A stretch of 64,000 nucleotides of DNA from Bog-473 sp963742035 (GCA_963742035.1 CAVUKH010000001.1:62001-126000), one strand, 5' to 3'. Positions 48,735-57,658 are shown, counted from the stretch's first letter. Program-made: numbers and translations. The notes: generated by a model from the sequence alone, not told the origin.

Positions 48735-49543
48735 TCAACGCCCTGCGCGCCGAGCTCCTCAAAATGCGCACCATGCCCGGGGTGTGGGTGACCTTCGCAC
48801 TGGCCCTGCCGCTGACGGTCCTCGGCATCCTGATCGTGCTCGCGTCCGCCGGGGGGTTCTCGGGACACACGTTCTACTTCGTGTCGTCGCTGAGCCAGCG
48901 CCGGAGACTCCTCGGCGCGGGCTACTTCGGCATCGAGATCCTGGCGCCGATCATCGGCGTGCTGTGCATCACCAGCGAGTACCGACAGAAGACCATCACA
49001 ACCTCTCTGGTCCTGGTCCCCGTACGCAGCCGGGTCCTGCTCTCCAAGGTCATCACCACCGCTCTGTGGGCCATCTTCATCGCGCTCCTCGGCCTCGTGG
49101 CCATCGCCGCCGTGGCCCTGCCCTGGAACGCCGCCCTCGGGGGTGTGACCGCCCAGGTGACGGACCAGGTCGGCGCCGTGATCCCCGGCCTGCTCGCGTC
49201 CGCCGTCCTGCTCGGCCTCTTCGGGCTGGGCTTCGGGACCCTGGTCAAGAACCAGGTGGCCGCCATCCTGCTGACCATCGGCGGGACGCTGATTCTGGAG
49301 GGGATCCTCATCGCCCTGGCCAAGGCGATCTTCCACTACGACCTCAACTGGCTCCCCAACGGGGCCGGTGCCGCGCTGGCCGGCGACATCGCCCGGGGCT
49401 TCGGTGGTGGTGGTGATGGTGGAAGCGGGCCGAACGCGTTCCGACTCCTGACCTGGTGGCAGGGCGGCCTGGTCCTGTTGGCCTGGGGCCTCGGCCCGCT
49501 GACCCTCGGCTACTTCACGACCTTCCGCCGCGACGTCACCTGA
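48731..49543 (+). CDS. ABC-2-type transporter permease
   Basis: This is a 270-residue integral membrane protein of six helices (first at residues about 19-40; then ILAPIIGVLCITSEY with the typical EYRQKTITTSLVLVPVRSRVLLSKVI segment after it). This layout is characteristic of ABC-2 permeases with a short N-terminal RAELLKMRTMPG. It pairs with the upstream ATPase. A Gly-rich loop GFGGGGDGGSGPNAF lies before the final helix. The substrate is unknown. Confidence 0.93.
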   Translation: MINALRAELLKMRTMPGVWVTFALALPLTVLGILIVLASAGGFSGHTFYFVSSLSQRRRLLGAGYFGIEILAPIIGVLCITSEYRQKTITTSLVLVPVRSRVLLSKVITTALWAIFIALLGLVAIAAVALPWNAALGGVTAQVTDQVGAVIPGLLASAVLLGLFGLGFGTLVKNQVAAILLTIGGTLILEGILIALAKAIFHYDLNWLPNGAGAALAGDIARGFGGGGDGGSGPNAFRLLTWWQGGLVLLAWGLGPLTLGYFTTFRRDVT

Positions 49544-49566
49544 CTGACTGCGCCCGCCGCTCTCTG

Positions 49567-49589
49567 CCCGCCGGCGCTCGTTCGGCGGG
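49567..49589. terminator. Possible bidirectional terminator hairpin
   Basis: CCCGCCG and CGGCGGG form a perfect 7-bp stem with a 9-nt loop in the 76-bp gap between the convergent permease and amidohydrolase genes. There is no U-tract, which is common in high-GC actinobacteria. Confidence 0.4.
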
Positions 49590-49619
49590 GCTCACCCTGC
49601 GTGCGCCCACGCCACCGGT

Positions 49620-51287
49620 TCAGCTGCGCAGCACGGCGCCCGGGCGCGCCGCCAGACCCTCCTCGTCCGCCGCGCCGTCGACCCGGATCGGCACACCGTT
49701 GACCAGCGTGTGGGTCATACCCACCGGGGCGTCCGCCGTCAGGCGCTCGCCGTCGGCCGGGAAGTCGCGCACCCGCCGCAACGGGCCGGGGGCCACCGTG
49801 TCGGGGTCGAAGACACACAGGTCGGCCGCCTTGCCCACCTCGACCGTCCCCCGGTCGGTCAGGCCGTAGACGCCGGCGGGCTCGCCGGTCAGCTTGTGGA
49901 TGGCCCGCTCCAGGGGCATGACGCCGCGCTCGCGGACCCAGTTGCCCAGCAGGTCGGTCGAGAAGCAGGCGTCACAGAGCTGCGAGACGTGCGCCCCGGA
50001 GTCGGCCAGGCCCAGCAGGACGTTGTCGCGTGGCAGGAGCCAGGCGATGGCCTCGGGGTCGTCGTTGGCCAGCACGGACCAGAAGCGCGCCTGGAGGTCG
50101 TCGTCGAGCGAGACGTCGAGCATCACGTCGAGCGGGGTGCAGCCCCGCTCCTGCGCCAGGACGGCCACCGGGTGATCGGCCAGCTCGGGGTGGGAGGGCG
50201 ACTCGGCGACGGAGATCGCCGCCCAGTTGAGGGGGAAGCCGCCGGCCTTGCCGCTCACGTCGTCCCAGGCCGTCGCCCGCCAGGACGGGTCGCGGTAGGC
50301 GGCGACGCGCTCAGCCTTCGATTTGCCCATCAGGGCGGCGAAGGTGGGGCGCATGTTGAGGGTGAACGGCTCGGAGAGGTTCATCTGGAAGACGAGGGGG
50401 CGGCACGACACCTGCGGCCAGACCTCGACCCCGTCGGCCCACGCCGCGTCGTGCTCCGCCACGACCTTCTCGTGATACGGGTAGCCCTTCACCGTGAGCA
50501 GCGCCGTCCACGTGAAGGGCCGCCCCACCTCGCGCTGGAGCCGGAAGACCTCCTCGTTCGGGAAGACGCCGCCCGGGAGCAGCGCCACCACCCCGCGCCG
50601 GCACTGCCGGACCGGTTCGAGCAGCGCCCGCAGCTCGGCCAGATCGGCCACCCGCGAGGGCACCGGCCGGCCACTGTCGCCGTTGTGCGTCGGCGACGCG
50701 CTGGATGCGAAGCCTGCGGCGCCTCCCGCCATCGCGTCGGCCACCACCGCCTGCATGAGCGCGATCTCGTCCTCGGTCGCCGGGCGCTCGTAGGCGTCTT
50801 CGCCCATCACGTAGAGCCGCACGGCGGTGTGCCCGACGTAGCACCCGAAGTTGAGGGCGCTGCCCCGTGACTCCACCGCGTCGAGGTACTGGGGGAAGGT
50901 CTCGAAGTCGCCCCACGGCACACCGGCGGCCAGGGTGTCGAAGCTCATGTCCTCCACGTGCTGGAGGGTCCGGGCCAGGAGCGGCACACCGTCGGCGCGG
51001 ATGGGAGCGATGGAGAAGCCGCAATTGCCGGCAATGACCGACGTCACGCCGTGGAAGGAGGAGGGGGTCAGGTTCGGGTCCCAGAAGACCTGCGCGTCGT
51101 AGTGGGTGTGGATGTCGACGAAGCCCGGGCTCACGACCTGCCCGGACGCATTGAGCACGCGGGTCCCCCGCAGGTTGGCGCCGATGTCGCTGATGCGCCC
51201 TGCGGTAATGGCGACGTCGGCGGGGCGGCCGGGGGCCCCGGTGCCGTCCACCACGGTTCCCCCTCGAATCACGATGTCAGCGGGCAT
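49620..51287 (-). CDS. N-acyl-D-amino-acid deacylase-like amidohydrolase
   Basis: This is a 555-residue metal-dependent amidohydrolase started at the ATG at 51287 (MPADIVIRGGTVVDGTGAPGRPADVAITAG), 6 nt after a GACGAT hexamer. Metal ligands are the HxH of PGFVDIHTHYDAQVFWD. The cysteine after it, in IAGNCGFSIAP, is the conserved position of D-aminoacylases. The catalytic aspartate is in LLGLADSGAHVSQLCD. The C-terminal strand region GTVEVGKAADLCVFDPDTV is standard. Members hydrolyse N-acyl-D-amino acids, but actinobacteria have several paralogues of unknown substrate. No neighbour hints at peptidoglycan or amino-acid recycling. Confidence 0.9.
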   Translation of the reverse strand: MPADIVIRGGTVVDGTGAPGRPADVAITAGRISDIGANLRGTRVLNASGQVVSPGFVDIHTHYDAQVFWDPNLTPSSFHGVTSVIAGNCGFSIAPIRADGVPLLARTLQHVEDMSFDTLAAGVPWGDFETFPQYLDAVESRGSALNFGCYVGHTAVRLYVMGEDAYERPATEDEIALMQAVVADAMAGGAAGFASSASPTHNGDSGRPVPSRVADLAELRALLEPVRQCRRGVVALLPGGVFPNEEVFRLQREVGRPFTWTALLTVKGYPYHEKVVAEHDAAWADGVEVWPQVSCRPLVFQMNLSEPFTLNMRPTFAALMGKSKAERVAAYRDPSWRATAWDDVSGKAGGFPLNWAAISVAESPSHPELADHPVAVLAQERGCTPLDVMLDVSLDDDLQARFWSVLANDDPEAIAWLLPRDNVLLGLADSGAHVSQLCDACFSTDLLGNWVRERGVMPLERAIHKLTGEPAGVYGLTDRGTVEVGKAADLCVFDPDTVAPGPLRRVRDFPADGERLTADAPVGMTHTLVNGVPIRVDGAADEEGLAARPGAVLRS

Positions 51288-51423
51288 CCACCCATCGTCG
51301 CAGCCCTCACGCCCCGTTGCACGCGCGAGTGTTGGGCTCCGGCCCAGGTCCGATACCGTGGGCAGGCAGGAATTGCGGTTTGAGGTGGTTGGCGCGCCAG
51401 GTGAGCGCGGGAGGCGAGTGCGC

Positions 51424-52542
51424 ATGGCGGTTCGGTTTTTCAGATCACAGAAGGCGACGCCCCCGCCTGACGACTCCCTGCAGATCTCGGGTGCCATCGT
51501 CGCCCCTTCTGACGGCCCCTCCCCCGTCCAGCTCGTCGACGCCGGCCGCGCCCCGCACGGCCTCGGGGTCGTGCGGGACCAGTACGAACGCAAAATCCGC
51601 AAGAGCCCGACCATCCGGATGGTCCCCAGCTCCATGATGGTGGAGGGCAGGCGCCTGCGTTTCGCCGTCTCCGACAACGTCGACGCCCACGGGCCCGACG
51701 GTCCCGGGACGCCGCCGATCTGGGCGGTCAACATCCACGGCTACTTCGCCGGCGGGGGCATGTACTGGCGCGAGAGCGCGCGCCTCGCCGAGCAGCTCGG
51801 CTGGCGCGTCATCAACCCGAGCCTGCCCGGGTTCGGCGGCAGCGACCCGCTCGACTGGTCCGACGTCTCCATGGAGAACCTGGCCAATCAGGTCATGGCC
51901 ATCGTGCACAAGGTGGACGCCGGTCCGGTCGTGCTCCTCGGCCACTCCATGGGCGGGGCGGTCGCCGTGCAGTTCGCGCACGACCACCCGCGGCGAACAC
52001 TCGGCCTCATCTACCGCGACGGCGTGAGCACCCCCGCCTGGAAAGAGCGCCGTGGCATTCTCCCGACATTGCTCTCACCCTTTCTCCCCGACGTGACGCC
52101 CATGGTCGACATGGCCGCCGCGGTCGTCTTCGACCTGCCCGACCTCTTCCTCGGCCGCATGTACTCCACCGTGCGCGCCGTGCTGCCCGACATGCGCCAG
52201 AACATCCGCACCATGTCCCAGACGCTGCCGGTCGGCAGCATGCTCATGGGGGTGGACCAGCGCAGCGAAGTCCGTCACCTGGCGGCCCAGCAGATCCCGA
52301 TCCTCACCGAATGGGGATGTTTCGACCGCATCACGCCCGGCAGCACCGCGCTCGAATTCGCCACCATCGCCCGTGCGCCCGTCCTCTGGGTGCCCGGCGG
52401 TCACAGCTGGATGCTGGCGCGACCGCAGGGCCAAGCGGACATCCTCACCCACCTCGTCCAGGGCACGACCTTCATGGAGCAGGTGGACGAGCGCTGGGGC
52501 CAACTCACCCCGCGCGAGTACACGCTGCGCGCCGTGAACTGA
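51424..52542 (+). CDS. Alpha/beta hydrolase
   Basis: This is a 372-residue alpha/beta hydrolase (start MAVRFFRSQKATPPPDDSLQIS). The first about 75 residues are an unusual extension with no signal peptide. The core has NIHGYFAGGGMYWRESARLAEQLGW (oxyanion HG), the nucleophile elbow PVVLLGHSMGGAVAVQFAHDHP, a probable acid in TEWGCFDRITPG and the histidine in WVPGGHSWMLARPQGQ. Lipase, esterase and epoxide-hydrolase-like reactions are all possible. A TACCGT hexamer at 51354 could be the promoter, giving a leader of about 60 nt. Confidence 0.87.
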   Translation: MAVRFFRSQKATPPPDDSLQISGAIVAPSDGPSPVQLVDAGRAPHGLGVVRDQYERKIRKSPTIRMVPSSMMVEGRRLRFAVSDNVDAHGPDGPGTPPIWAVNIHGYFAGGGMYWRESARLAEQLGWRVINPSLPGFGGSDPLDWSDVSMENLANQVMAIVHKVDAGPVVLLGHSMGGAVAVQFAHDHPRRTLGLIYRDGVSTPAWKERRGILPTLLSPFLPDVTPMVDMAAAVVFDLPDLFLGRMYSTVRAVLPDMRQNIRTMSQTLPVGSMLMGVDQRSEVRHLAAQQIPILTEWGCFDRITPGSTALEFATIARAPVLWVPGGHSWMLARPQGQADILTHLVQGTTFMEQVDERWGQLTPREYTLRAVN

Positions 52543-52600
52543 TCGACGCCGTGCCGCGGGCCCACGTCGTTGCCCGCGCCCGGGTGGCGGTGGGCGCGCC

Positions 52601-53251
52601 ATGATCGACCGCCTGCTCCAACCACTGCTCTCGCTGCACGGCTGGCCGGCCTACATGCTCATCGGCCTGCTCGTGTTCGCGGAGGCCGCCGTGATGCTCG
52701 GCTTCGTCTTCCCCGGCGAGACGGCGGCCATCCTCGGCGGCGTGCTGGCCTCCAAGGGCGGGGTGGACCTCTGGGGCATTCTGGCCGTCGTCGTCATCTG
52801 TGCGATCGTCGGCGACTCGGTGGGCTACGCCATCGGCGAACGCTGGGGGCGCCAGCTGTTGCAGCTCGGGCCGCTGCGCAAACGACAGAAGGGGCTCGAC
52901 ACCGCGCTCGACCAGCTCAACCGCCGGGGGCCCGTGGCGGTCTTCGTGGGCCGCTTCTCCGCCTTCCTGCGCGCCGTGGTCCCGGGGCTGGCCGGCCTGT
53001 CCTCCATGCACTATCGAAGATTCCTGACTGCCAACGCCGCCGGCGGCCTCTGCTGGGGCGTGCTCTACGTCCTGCTCGGCTACTTCGTCGGGCAGAGCGT
53101 GGAGAAGGCGAGCGGCATCGTGTCCGACATTTTGCTCGGGCTCATCCTCGTGGTGATCGTCATCCTCGTCGTGCGCCATCGTCGCAAGAACAAGGAGGAG
53201 ATTGAGGGTCCTTCGGCGGCGGCGGCACCCGAAGGAGACGCCGCCGCCTGA
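52601..53251 (+). CDS. DedA-family membrane protein
   Basis: This is a 216-residue DedA/SNARE-associated-type membrane protein. The family signature is FVFPGETAAILGGVLASKG near residue 35, with GDSVGYAIGERWG and VGRFSAFLRAVVPGLAGLSSMHYRRFL. About five hydrophobic segments are present, two of them likely re-entrant. The tail is highly basic then Ala-rich. DedA proteins act in membrane lipid (polyprenyl or phospholipid) flipping and membrane homeostasis. It is convergent with the glycosidase gene, the stops being directly adjacent. Confidence 0.94.
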   Translation: MIDRLLQPLLSLHGWPAYMLIGLLVFAEAAVMLGFVFPGETAAILGGVLASKGGVDLWGILAVVVICAIVGDSVGYAIGERWGRQLLQLGPLRKRQKGLDTALDQLNRRGPVAVFVGRFSAFLRAVVPGLAGLSSMHYRRFLTANAAGGLCWGVLYVLLGYFVGQSVEKASGIVSDILLGLILVVIVILVVRHRRKNKEEIEGPSAAAAPEGDAAA

Positions 53252-54799
53252 TCAGGTCGGTCGGCCGAGGACAGAGCGGTCCCCGGCGCGCAGGCCCGCC
53301 ACGACACGGGCGAATGCCCCCGGGGCGTCGTCGCCGGTTGCATCGGTGTCCAGGTAGCGCACCGCGGTCGGGTCGCTGCGGTCCACCCCGAAGAGGCCGT
53401 AACGGGGCTCATAGGTGCCCCACTCGTAGTTGTCCATGAGGGACCAGTGGAAATAGGCGCGCACCGGCGCCCCCGCCGCCACGGCGTCGGCCAAGGCCCC
53501 CAAGTGCTCGCGCACGTAGCGGGGCCGGTCCATGCCGTCCTCACGCGGCACGGCATGCCCGTCCAGCGTCCTCGTCGCCATGCCGTTCTCCACCACCCAC
53601 AGGGGCAGGCCGGGTCGCAACGCCGACTCGGTGACGCACCAGGCGCGCAGCGCGGCGGGGTGCGACTCCACGTCCCAGTAGGCGCGTCCGACCGACCAGT
53701 CCCGGGTGCCCCGGGGCGTCCGCCTGCCCGGGACCCGCAGGGCGTGGCTGGCGACCGGGTCGTACCAATCGAAGCCGACGGCGTCGATGCCGCGCGGCCG
53801 CGTCGCCGCGTACACGGCCTCGACGACGCGGCGCGGCGCGTGGCGGCGCGTCGTGCCGCGCAACCGGACCCAGGCCGCCCCACGGCTGGGCTCGCGCACC
53901 GCGCCGTAGGGCGACACGGCGGCGAAGAACCGGCGTATCACCGCCTCCCCGGCGTGGCGCGGCGGAAAGGCGGCGTCGTGCACCGTCCGACGCTCGTCGA
54001 TGTACCGGTCGACGTCGTCCGGGTCGACGCCGGCCTCGCGCAGCTGCAACAGGTCCAGCAGCATCCGGTCGTGCTCGTAGACCGACGACGAGCTCGTGTT
54101 CACCGTGACCTCGGCGTCCGGCTGGACGCCCGTCACGACATCGGCCGCCAGCACGTGCGCGGTCAGGAGGTTGTCGAGCGCGCAGAAGGCATCGGAGACG
54201 GCCATGCGGCGCCCCGGTGGACACGCCCCCTCGATCCAGCCCATCAGGGTGACGATGTTGGGCTCGTTGATGGTCACCCAGCGCCTGCAGTACGGCGCCA
54301 GCGCGGGGACCACGCGGGCCACGTGCCGGGCGAAGACGTCGGGTGACGCCGGCCGCAGCCAGAATTCCTCGCCGAGCCAGAAGGGGTGGGTGAAGTGATG
54401 CAGCGTCACGACCGGCTCCAGGCCCCGGTCCGTGCAGAGGGAGAGGATCTCGGCGTAGCGCTCGAGCGCGCCGGCATCGTAGGCGCCGGGCCGCGGCTCC
54501 AACCGGGCCCACTCCACCGAGAGGCGGAAGGCGTTGCAGCCGATGGACGCGGCGCGGTCGAGGGCCTCTTCGGGATGACGCCAGAAGTCACAGGCCAGAC
54601 CGGAGCGGGCCGCCCGCCCGGCCCCCTCCCAGGCGGCCCAGTTGTTGTGCGGCTCGCCGTCCCCGTTGAAGCCGCCCTCGACCTGGTAGCCCGACGTGGC
54701 CACCCCGACAGCGAAGCCCTCGCCGAGCAGGCTGCGTCCTATGGCGGCGCCTGATCCCGCCGCGGCGGCGGGTCCGGGCGTCGGGGCGGCGGCAGGCAT
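53252..54799 (-). CDS. Glycoside hydrolase family 1 (beta-glucosidase-like)
   Basis: This is a 515-residue GH1 enzyme. The acid/base glutamate is in RRWVTINEPNIVTLMGW, the nucleophile is in LPLWVVENGMATRT, and the N-terminal GEGFAVGVATSGYQVEGGFNGDGEPHNNWAAWE is the usual glycone-binding start. The C-terminal SLMDNYEWGTYEPRYGLFGVDR is also conserved. It cleaves beta-linked glucose, galactose or related sugars. No signal peptide is evident after the Ala/Pro-rich first 20 residues, so it is probably cytoplasmic. Because mycofactocin carries a beta-1,4-glucan chain one may wonder about a role, but nothing in the sequence shows it. Confidence 0.94.
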   Translation of the reverse strand: MPAAAPTPGPAAAAGSGAAIGRSLLGEGFAVGVATSGYQVEGGFNGDGEPHNNWAAWEGAGRAARSGLACDFWRHPEEALDRAASIGCNAFRLSVEWARLEPRPGAYDAGALERYAEILSLCTDRGLEPVVTLHHFTHPFWLGEEFWLRPASPDVFARHVARVVPALAPYCRRWVTINEPNIVTLMGWIEGACPPGRRMAVSDAFCALDNLLTAHVLAADVVTGVQPDAEVTVNTSSSSVYEHDRMLLDLLQLREAGVDPDDVDRYIDERRTVHDAAFPPRHAGEAVIRRFFAAVSPYGAVREPSRGAAWVRLRGTTRRHAPRRVVEAVYAATRPRGIDAVGFDWYDPVASHALRVPGRRTPRGTRDWSVGRAYWDVESHPAALRAWCVTESALRPGLPLWVVENGMATRTLDGHAVPREDGMDRPRYVREHLGALADAVAAGAPVRAYFHWSLMDNYEWGTYEPRYGLFGVDRSDPTAVRYLDTDATGDDAPGAFARVVAGLRAGDRSVLGRPT

Positions 54800-54862
54800 C
54801 CGTTCAGCTTGGCAGGCGCAGCGCAGGGACGGCGCCTGTCGACCCGGTGCCGTCGGCGGGGG

Positions 54863-55462
54863 TCAGTGGGGCCGGGCCACCGAGCGCATGGCGGCCAGCG
54901 CCGTCGAGACGATGTCGACCTCGTCGCTGGCGTGGCGGACCAGGGAGCGCACCTGCGGCTCCGTGGCGTCGCTCCCGGCGCGCACGGCCGCCGCCTGGAC
55001 GTCCCGAGCCGCACCGATCACCTCGGCCACCTGACGGCGCACGTCGGCCTTGCTCGCGCCCGGCGGGAGGCGTCGCTCCAGGCGCAGGAGCCCATCGAGC
55101 TCGTCGGCCACGCCGTGCAGCGAGCGGCACACGGCGGGCAGCTCGGCCACCGGGGCGTCCTTCGACTCGGCATGGGCCACGGCGATCTCGGCATCCTCGA
55201 CCGCCACCCGCATGCGCCGGCGGACCCGTGCGGTCGCGCCGCGGCTGAGGTCCTCGGGAGTGGCCCGCCCGACGTAGCGCTCGCGCCCGGCCGCCAGGAG
55301 CGCCAGCCCGGCCAACAGGCCGCGCACGGCCACGTGCCCGTGCACCAGCCGCCACTGCGTGCGGATGTACCGACGCCCGACGAAGAAGGCCACGGTCAGC
55401 CCGAGTGCCACCACGAGGCCCGCGACGAGGAAGAACTCGAGGACGTGGGCAACAAAGGTCAC
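54863..55462 (-). CDS. Membrane-anchored helical protein, hypothetical
   Basis: This is a 199-residue protein started at the GTG at 55462, with TAACAT 6 nt upstream. One membrane helix at the N-terminus (MTFVAHVLEFFLVAGLVVALGLTVAFFVG) and a second weaker one near residue 50 are followed by a long cytoplasmic region of amphipathic helices rich in Ala, Arg and Glu, with ARVRRRMRVAVEDAEIAVAHAES and LDGLLRLERRLPPG. Coiled-coil potential is moderate. The family is unknown. It is divergent from the next membrane protein gene, with only 51 bp between, both with leaderless -10 hexamers. Confidence 0.75.
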   Translation of the reverse strand: MTFVAHVLEFFLVAGLVVALGLTVAFFVGRRYIRTQWRLVHGHVAVRGLLAGLALLAAGRERYVGRATPEDLSRGATARVRRRMRVAVEDAEIAVAHAESKDAPVAELPAVCRSLHGVADELDGLLRLERRLPPGASKADVRRQVAEVIGAARDVQAAAVRAGSDATEPQVRSLVRHASDEVDIVSTALAAMRSVARPH

Positions 55463-55468
55463 GTCCCC

Positions 55469-55474
55469 ATGTTA
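55469..55474 (-). promoter_or_regulatory. Leaderless -10 of membrane-anchored protein gene
   Basis: TAACAT (minus strand) lies 6 nt before the GTG at 55462. Confidence 0.5.
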
Positions 55475-55501
55475 CGCGGGAGAACCCGGATTTTCCGGCG
55501 G

Positions 55502-55507
55502 TACCCT
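55502..55507 (+). promoter_or_regulatory. Leaderless -10 of VC0807-like gene
   Basis: TACCCT ends 6 nt before the ATG at 55514. Confidence 0.5.
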
Positions 55508-55513
55508 GGTGGC

Positions 55514-56326
55514 ATGGCACCGGAGGGACCGGGGGGCACCGCAGGGTCGGGGTTGTCGGACCCGCCCCCGGATGCTGCCGCCGGGTCCGAGCCGGCCTGG
55601 CGGCCCGGGATCCCGACGCTCCGGGAGCACGTGCCCAGCCTGATCTTCGGCGGTGCCGTCCCGTTGGGGATCTATTTCCTCGTGCGCGGCCACGTACAGA
55701 GCGACGCCCAGGCACTGATTGTGGCGGGCTGCTTCTCGGCCGGCTGGATCCTCCTGCAGTTCGCCCGGCAACGGGCCATCGACGCGGTGGGGGCGGCGGT
55801 CCTGCTGGGCTTCGCGCTGGGTGTGATCACGTCCACCCTGTTGGGCGGCAACGCCTACCTGCTCAAGGTGCGCGACGGGTTCTTGACCTTGTCGATAGGG
55901 GTTGCCTGCATCGTGACGCTCTACACCCACGACCGACCGGCCTTCTTCTACGTCAACCGCTACCTGTCGGCCGGAAGAGACCCCGCCAAGGTGTCCGTCT
56001 TCGACCGGCTGCACGAGCAGCCCATCGGGCGCCACACCTTCCGCACGCTCTCCCTGGTGTGGGGCATCGGCCTCGTGGTGGAGGCCTCGACCCGCCTGAC
56101 CCTGGCCGACATGCTGCCCACGGGGACGTTCCTGGCCATTTCGCCCTTCATCACCGCCATCGGCATCGGGGGGCTGTTCGCCTTCACCGTGGCGTACACG
56201 AACCGCAACGAGGTGTGGTCGGCGGCGCTGGTCGAGCACGAAGGGGCGGCGGAGCCCGACGTCGTCCCGCCCGACGTCGTGGCGGGCGAGGACGGCGAGC
56301 CCGCACCACCCCACGTTCAGGGCTGA
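55514..56326 (+). CDS. VC0807-family-like six-helix membrane protein
   Basis: This is a 270-residue membrane protein started at the ATG at 55514. After about 40 polar residues come six hydrophobic segments, the first VPSLIFGGAVPLGIYFLVRGHV. YLLKVRDGFLTLSIGVACIVTLYTHDRPAFFYVNRYLSAG resembles the VC0807-type proteins common in actinobacteria. The charged C-terminus (EHEGAAEPDVVPPDVVAGEDGEP) is cytoplasmic. The function is unknown. Confidence 0.8.
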   Translation: MAPEGPGGTAGSGLSDPPPDAAAGSEPAWRPGIPTLREHVPSLIFGGAVPLGIYFLVRGHVQSDAQALIVAGCFSAGWILLQFARQRAIDAVGAAVLLGFALGVITSTLLGGNAYLLKVRDGFLTLSIGVACIVTLYTHDRPAFFYVNRYLSAGRDPAKVSVFDRLHEQPIGRHTFRTLSLVWGIGLVVEASTRLTLADMLPTGTFLAISPFITAIGIGGLFAFTVAYTNRNEVWSAALVEHEGAAEPDVVPPDVVAGEDGEPAPPHVQG

Positions 56327-56362
56327 GCCAGGCCCAGCTATCGGGACCGGGTCCGAGCCCCG

Positions 56363-56383
56363 GACCGCAGACCGCAGACCGCA
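56363..56383. repeat. Heptanucleotide repeat GACCGCA x3
   Basis: Three perfect copies of GACCGCA lie in the 137-bp gap before the enoyl-CoA hydratase gene, about 80 bp upstream of its start. It is another 7-bp-unit intergenic array in the same window as 22141-22219, with a different unit. Confidence 0.8.
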
Positions 56384-56463
56384 GACGCCCGGTTCGGTAG
56401 CCTCAGCGGCGCATCACGCCGTACGACACCGTCATCACGGCGAAGGCCGTCGAAGGGAGCACC

Positions 56464-57237
56464 ATGGCAGACGAAGTGCTGCGGCAACGCCAAGGGCATG
56501 TCGAGATCCTCACCATCAACCGCCCCGAAGCGCGCAACGCCATCAACGGCGCCGTGAGCCGGGCCATGTCGGACGCCATGGACGAGCTGGCGGAGGACCC
56601 GGACTGCTGGGTGGTCGTCGTCACCGGGAGCGGCGACAAGGCCTTCAGCGCCGGCATGGACCTCAAGGCCTTCAGCAGCGGTGAGGGGGGCGACATCATG
56701 GGGGCGAGCGGCGGCTTCGGCGGCCTGACCCAACGGGACTTCCCCAAGCCCGTCATCGCCGCAGTGAACGGGTCGGCGCTGGCCGGCGGCTTCGAGATCA
56801 TGCTCTCGTGCGACCTGGTCGTGGCGGCCGACCACGCCACCTTCGGCATCCCCGAGGCCAAGCGCGGCCTCATCGCCGGGGCCGGGGGGCTCATCCGCAT
56901 GCCCAAGCGGCTGCCCATGGCCGTCGCCCTCGAGATGGCCATGACCGGCGACCCCATCAGTGCGACCCGGGCGTACGACCTCGGCCTCGTCAACCGGGTC
57001 GTGCCGGCGAGCGTGGTCGTGGAAGAGGCCGTCGCGCTGGCCGACCGCGTCGCCGAGAACGCCCCGCTGGCCGTGCGCTACTCCAAGAGCGTCATGAAGC
57101 AGGCCGCCGAGGTCTCCGAGGCCGAGGGCTGGAAGATCAACGGAGCGGCGGTCGGCGTGGTGTTCTCCTCGGCCGACGCCATGGAGGGGCCCGTGGCCTT
57201 CGCCGAGAAGCGCCCGCCCAACTGGCAGGGCAAGTAG
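56464..57237 (+). CDS. Enoyl-CoA hydratase/isomerase family protein
   Basis: This is a 257-residue crotonase-fold protein (MADEVLRQRQGHVEILTINRPEARNAI), with GGGAG before the ATG. The oxyanion segment is DKAFSAGMDLKAFSSGEGG, and the second is PVIAAVNGSALAGGFEIMLSCDLVVAA. The catalytic-loop position reads FGIPEAKRGLIAGAGGLIRMPKRLP: a glutamate is present in PEAKRG but the second classical glutamate is replaced by Ala or Gly. This suggests isomerase or another crotonase reaction as much as hydration. The substrate is unknown. Confidence 0.93.
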   Translation: MADEVLRQRQGHVEILTINRPEARNAINGAVSRAMSDAMDELAEDPDCWVVVVTGSGDKAFSAGMDLKAFSSGEGGDIMGASGGFGGLTQRDFPKPVIAAVNGSALAGGFEIMLSCDLVVAADHATFGIPEAKRGLIAGAGGLIRMPKRLPMAVALEMAMTGDPISATRAYDLGLVNRVVPASVVVEEAVALADRVAENAPLAVRYSKSVMKQAAEVSEAEGWKINGAAVGVVFSSADAMEGPVAFAEKRPPNWQGK

Positions 57238-57253
57238 GCAGGGCACGTAGGAG

Positions 57254-57658
57254 GTGCTCGCCCCGACCGTCGACACCATCCGGCTGACCCTCCACGTCCT
57301 GGCGGCGACGGTGTGGGTGGGCGGCCAGATCGTCATGACCGGCCTGGTGGGCCCGGCCCGCGGGCTGGGCCCCGAGGCTCCCAGGACCCTGGCCCGGGCC
57401 TTCGCCCGCCTGGCGTGGCCCGCCTACGTGGTCCTGCTGGTCACGGGCGTCTGGAACATCACCGCCGTGGGCTACTCCGCCCAGGACTCGGCCTGGAAGG
57501 CCGTGCTCATGGCCAAAGTCGCCGTGGTCGTCCTCGCAGGCGTGGGCGTCCTGCTGCACCAGCGCGCCACCACCAAGCAGGGCCTGGCCCTCTGGGGGTC
57601 GGTCGGCGGCCTGGCCAGCGTGGCCGCGCTCGTCATGGGCATCCTGTTGGCGGGGTGA
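57254..57658 (+). CDS. CopD-like four-helix membrane protein
   Basis: This is a 134-residue protein of four hydrophobic helices. LHVLAATVWVGGQIVMTGLVGPARGLG and ARLAWPAYVVLLVTGVWNITAVG are characteristic of CopD/DUF2269-type proteins. Family His residues at the first helix (LHVLA) and a late LLHQRATTKQGL may bind heme or copper. The GTG start at 57254 is the one given by the frame; no clear ribosome site is seen, and translation may be coupled to the hydratase gene 16 nt upstream. Confidence 0.82.
   Translation: MLAPTVDTIRLTLHVLAATVWVGGQIVMTGLVGPARGLGPEAPRTLARAFARLAWPAYVVLLVTGVWNITAVGYSAQDSAWKAVLMAKVAVVVLAGVGVLLHQRATTKQGLALWGSVGGLASVAALVMGILLAG

Noticed and set aside
53252..54799. GH1 enzyme as a mycofactocin-specific glucosidase
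   Set aside because: It is 9-15 kb from the mft genes, is separated by unrelated operons and shows no special feature; the link rests only on beta-glucose chemistry.
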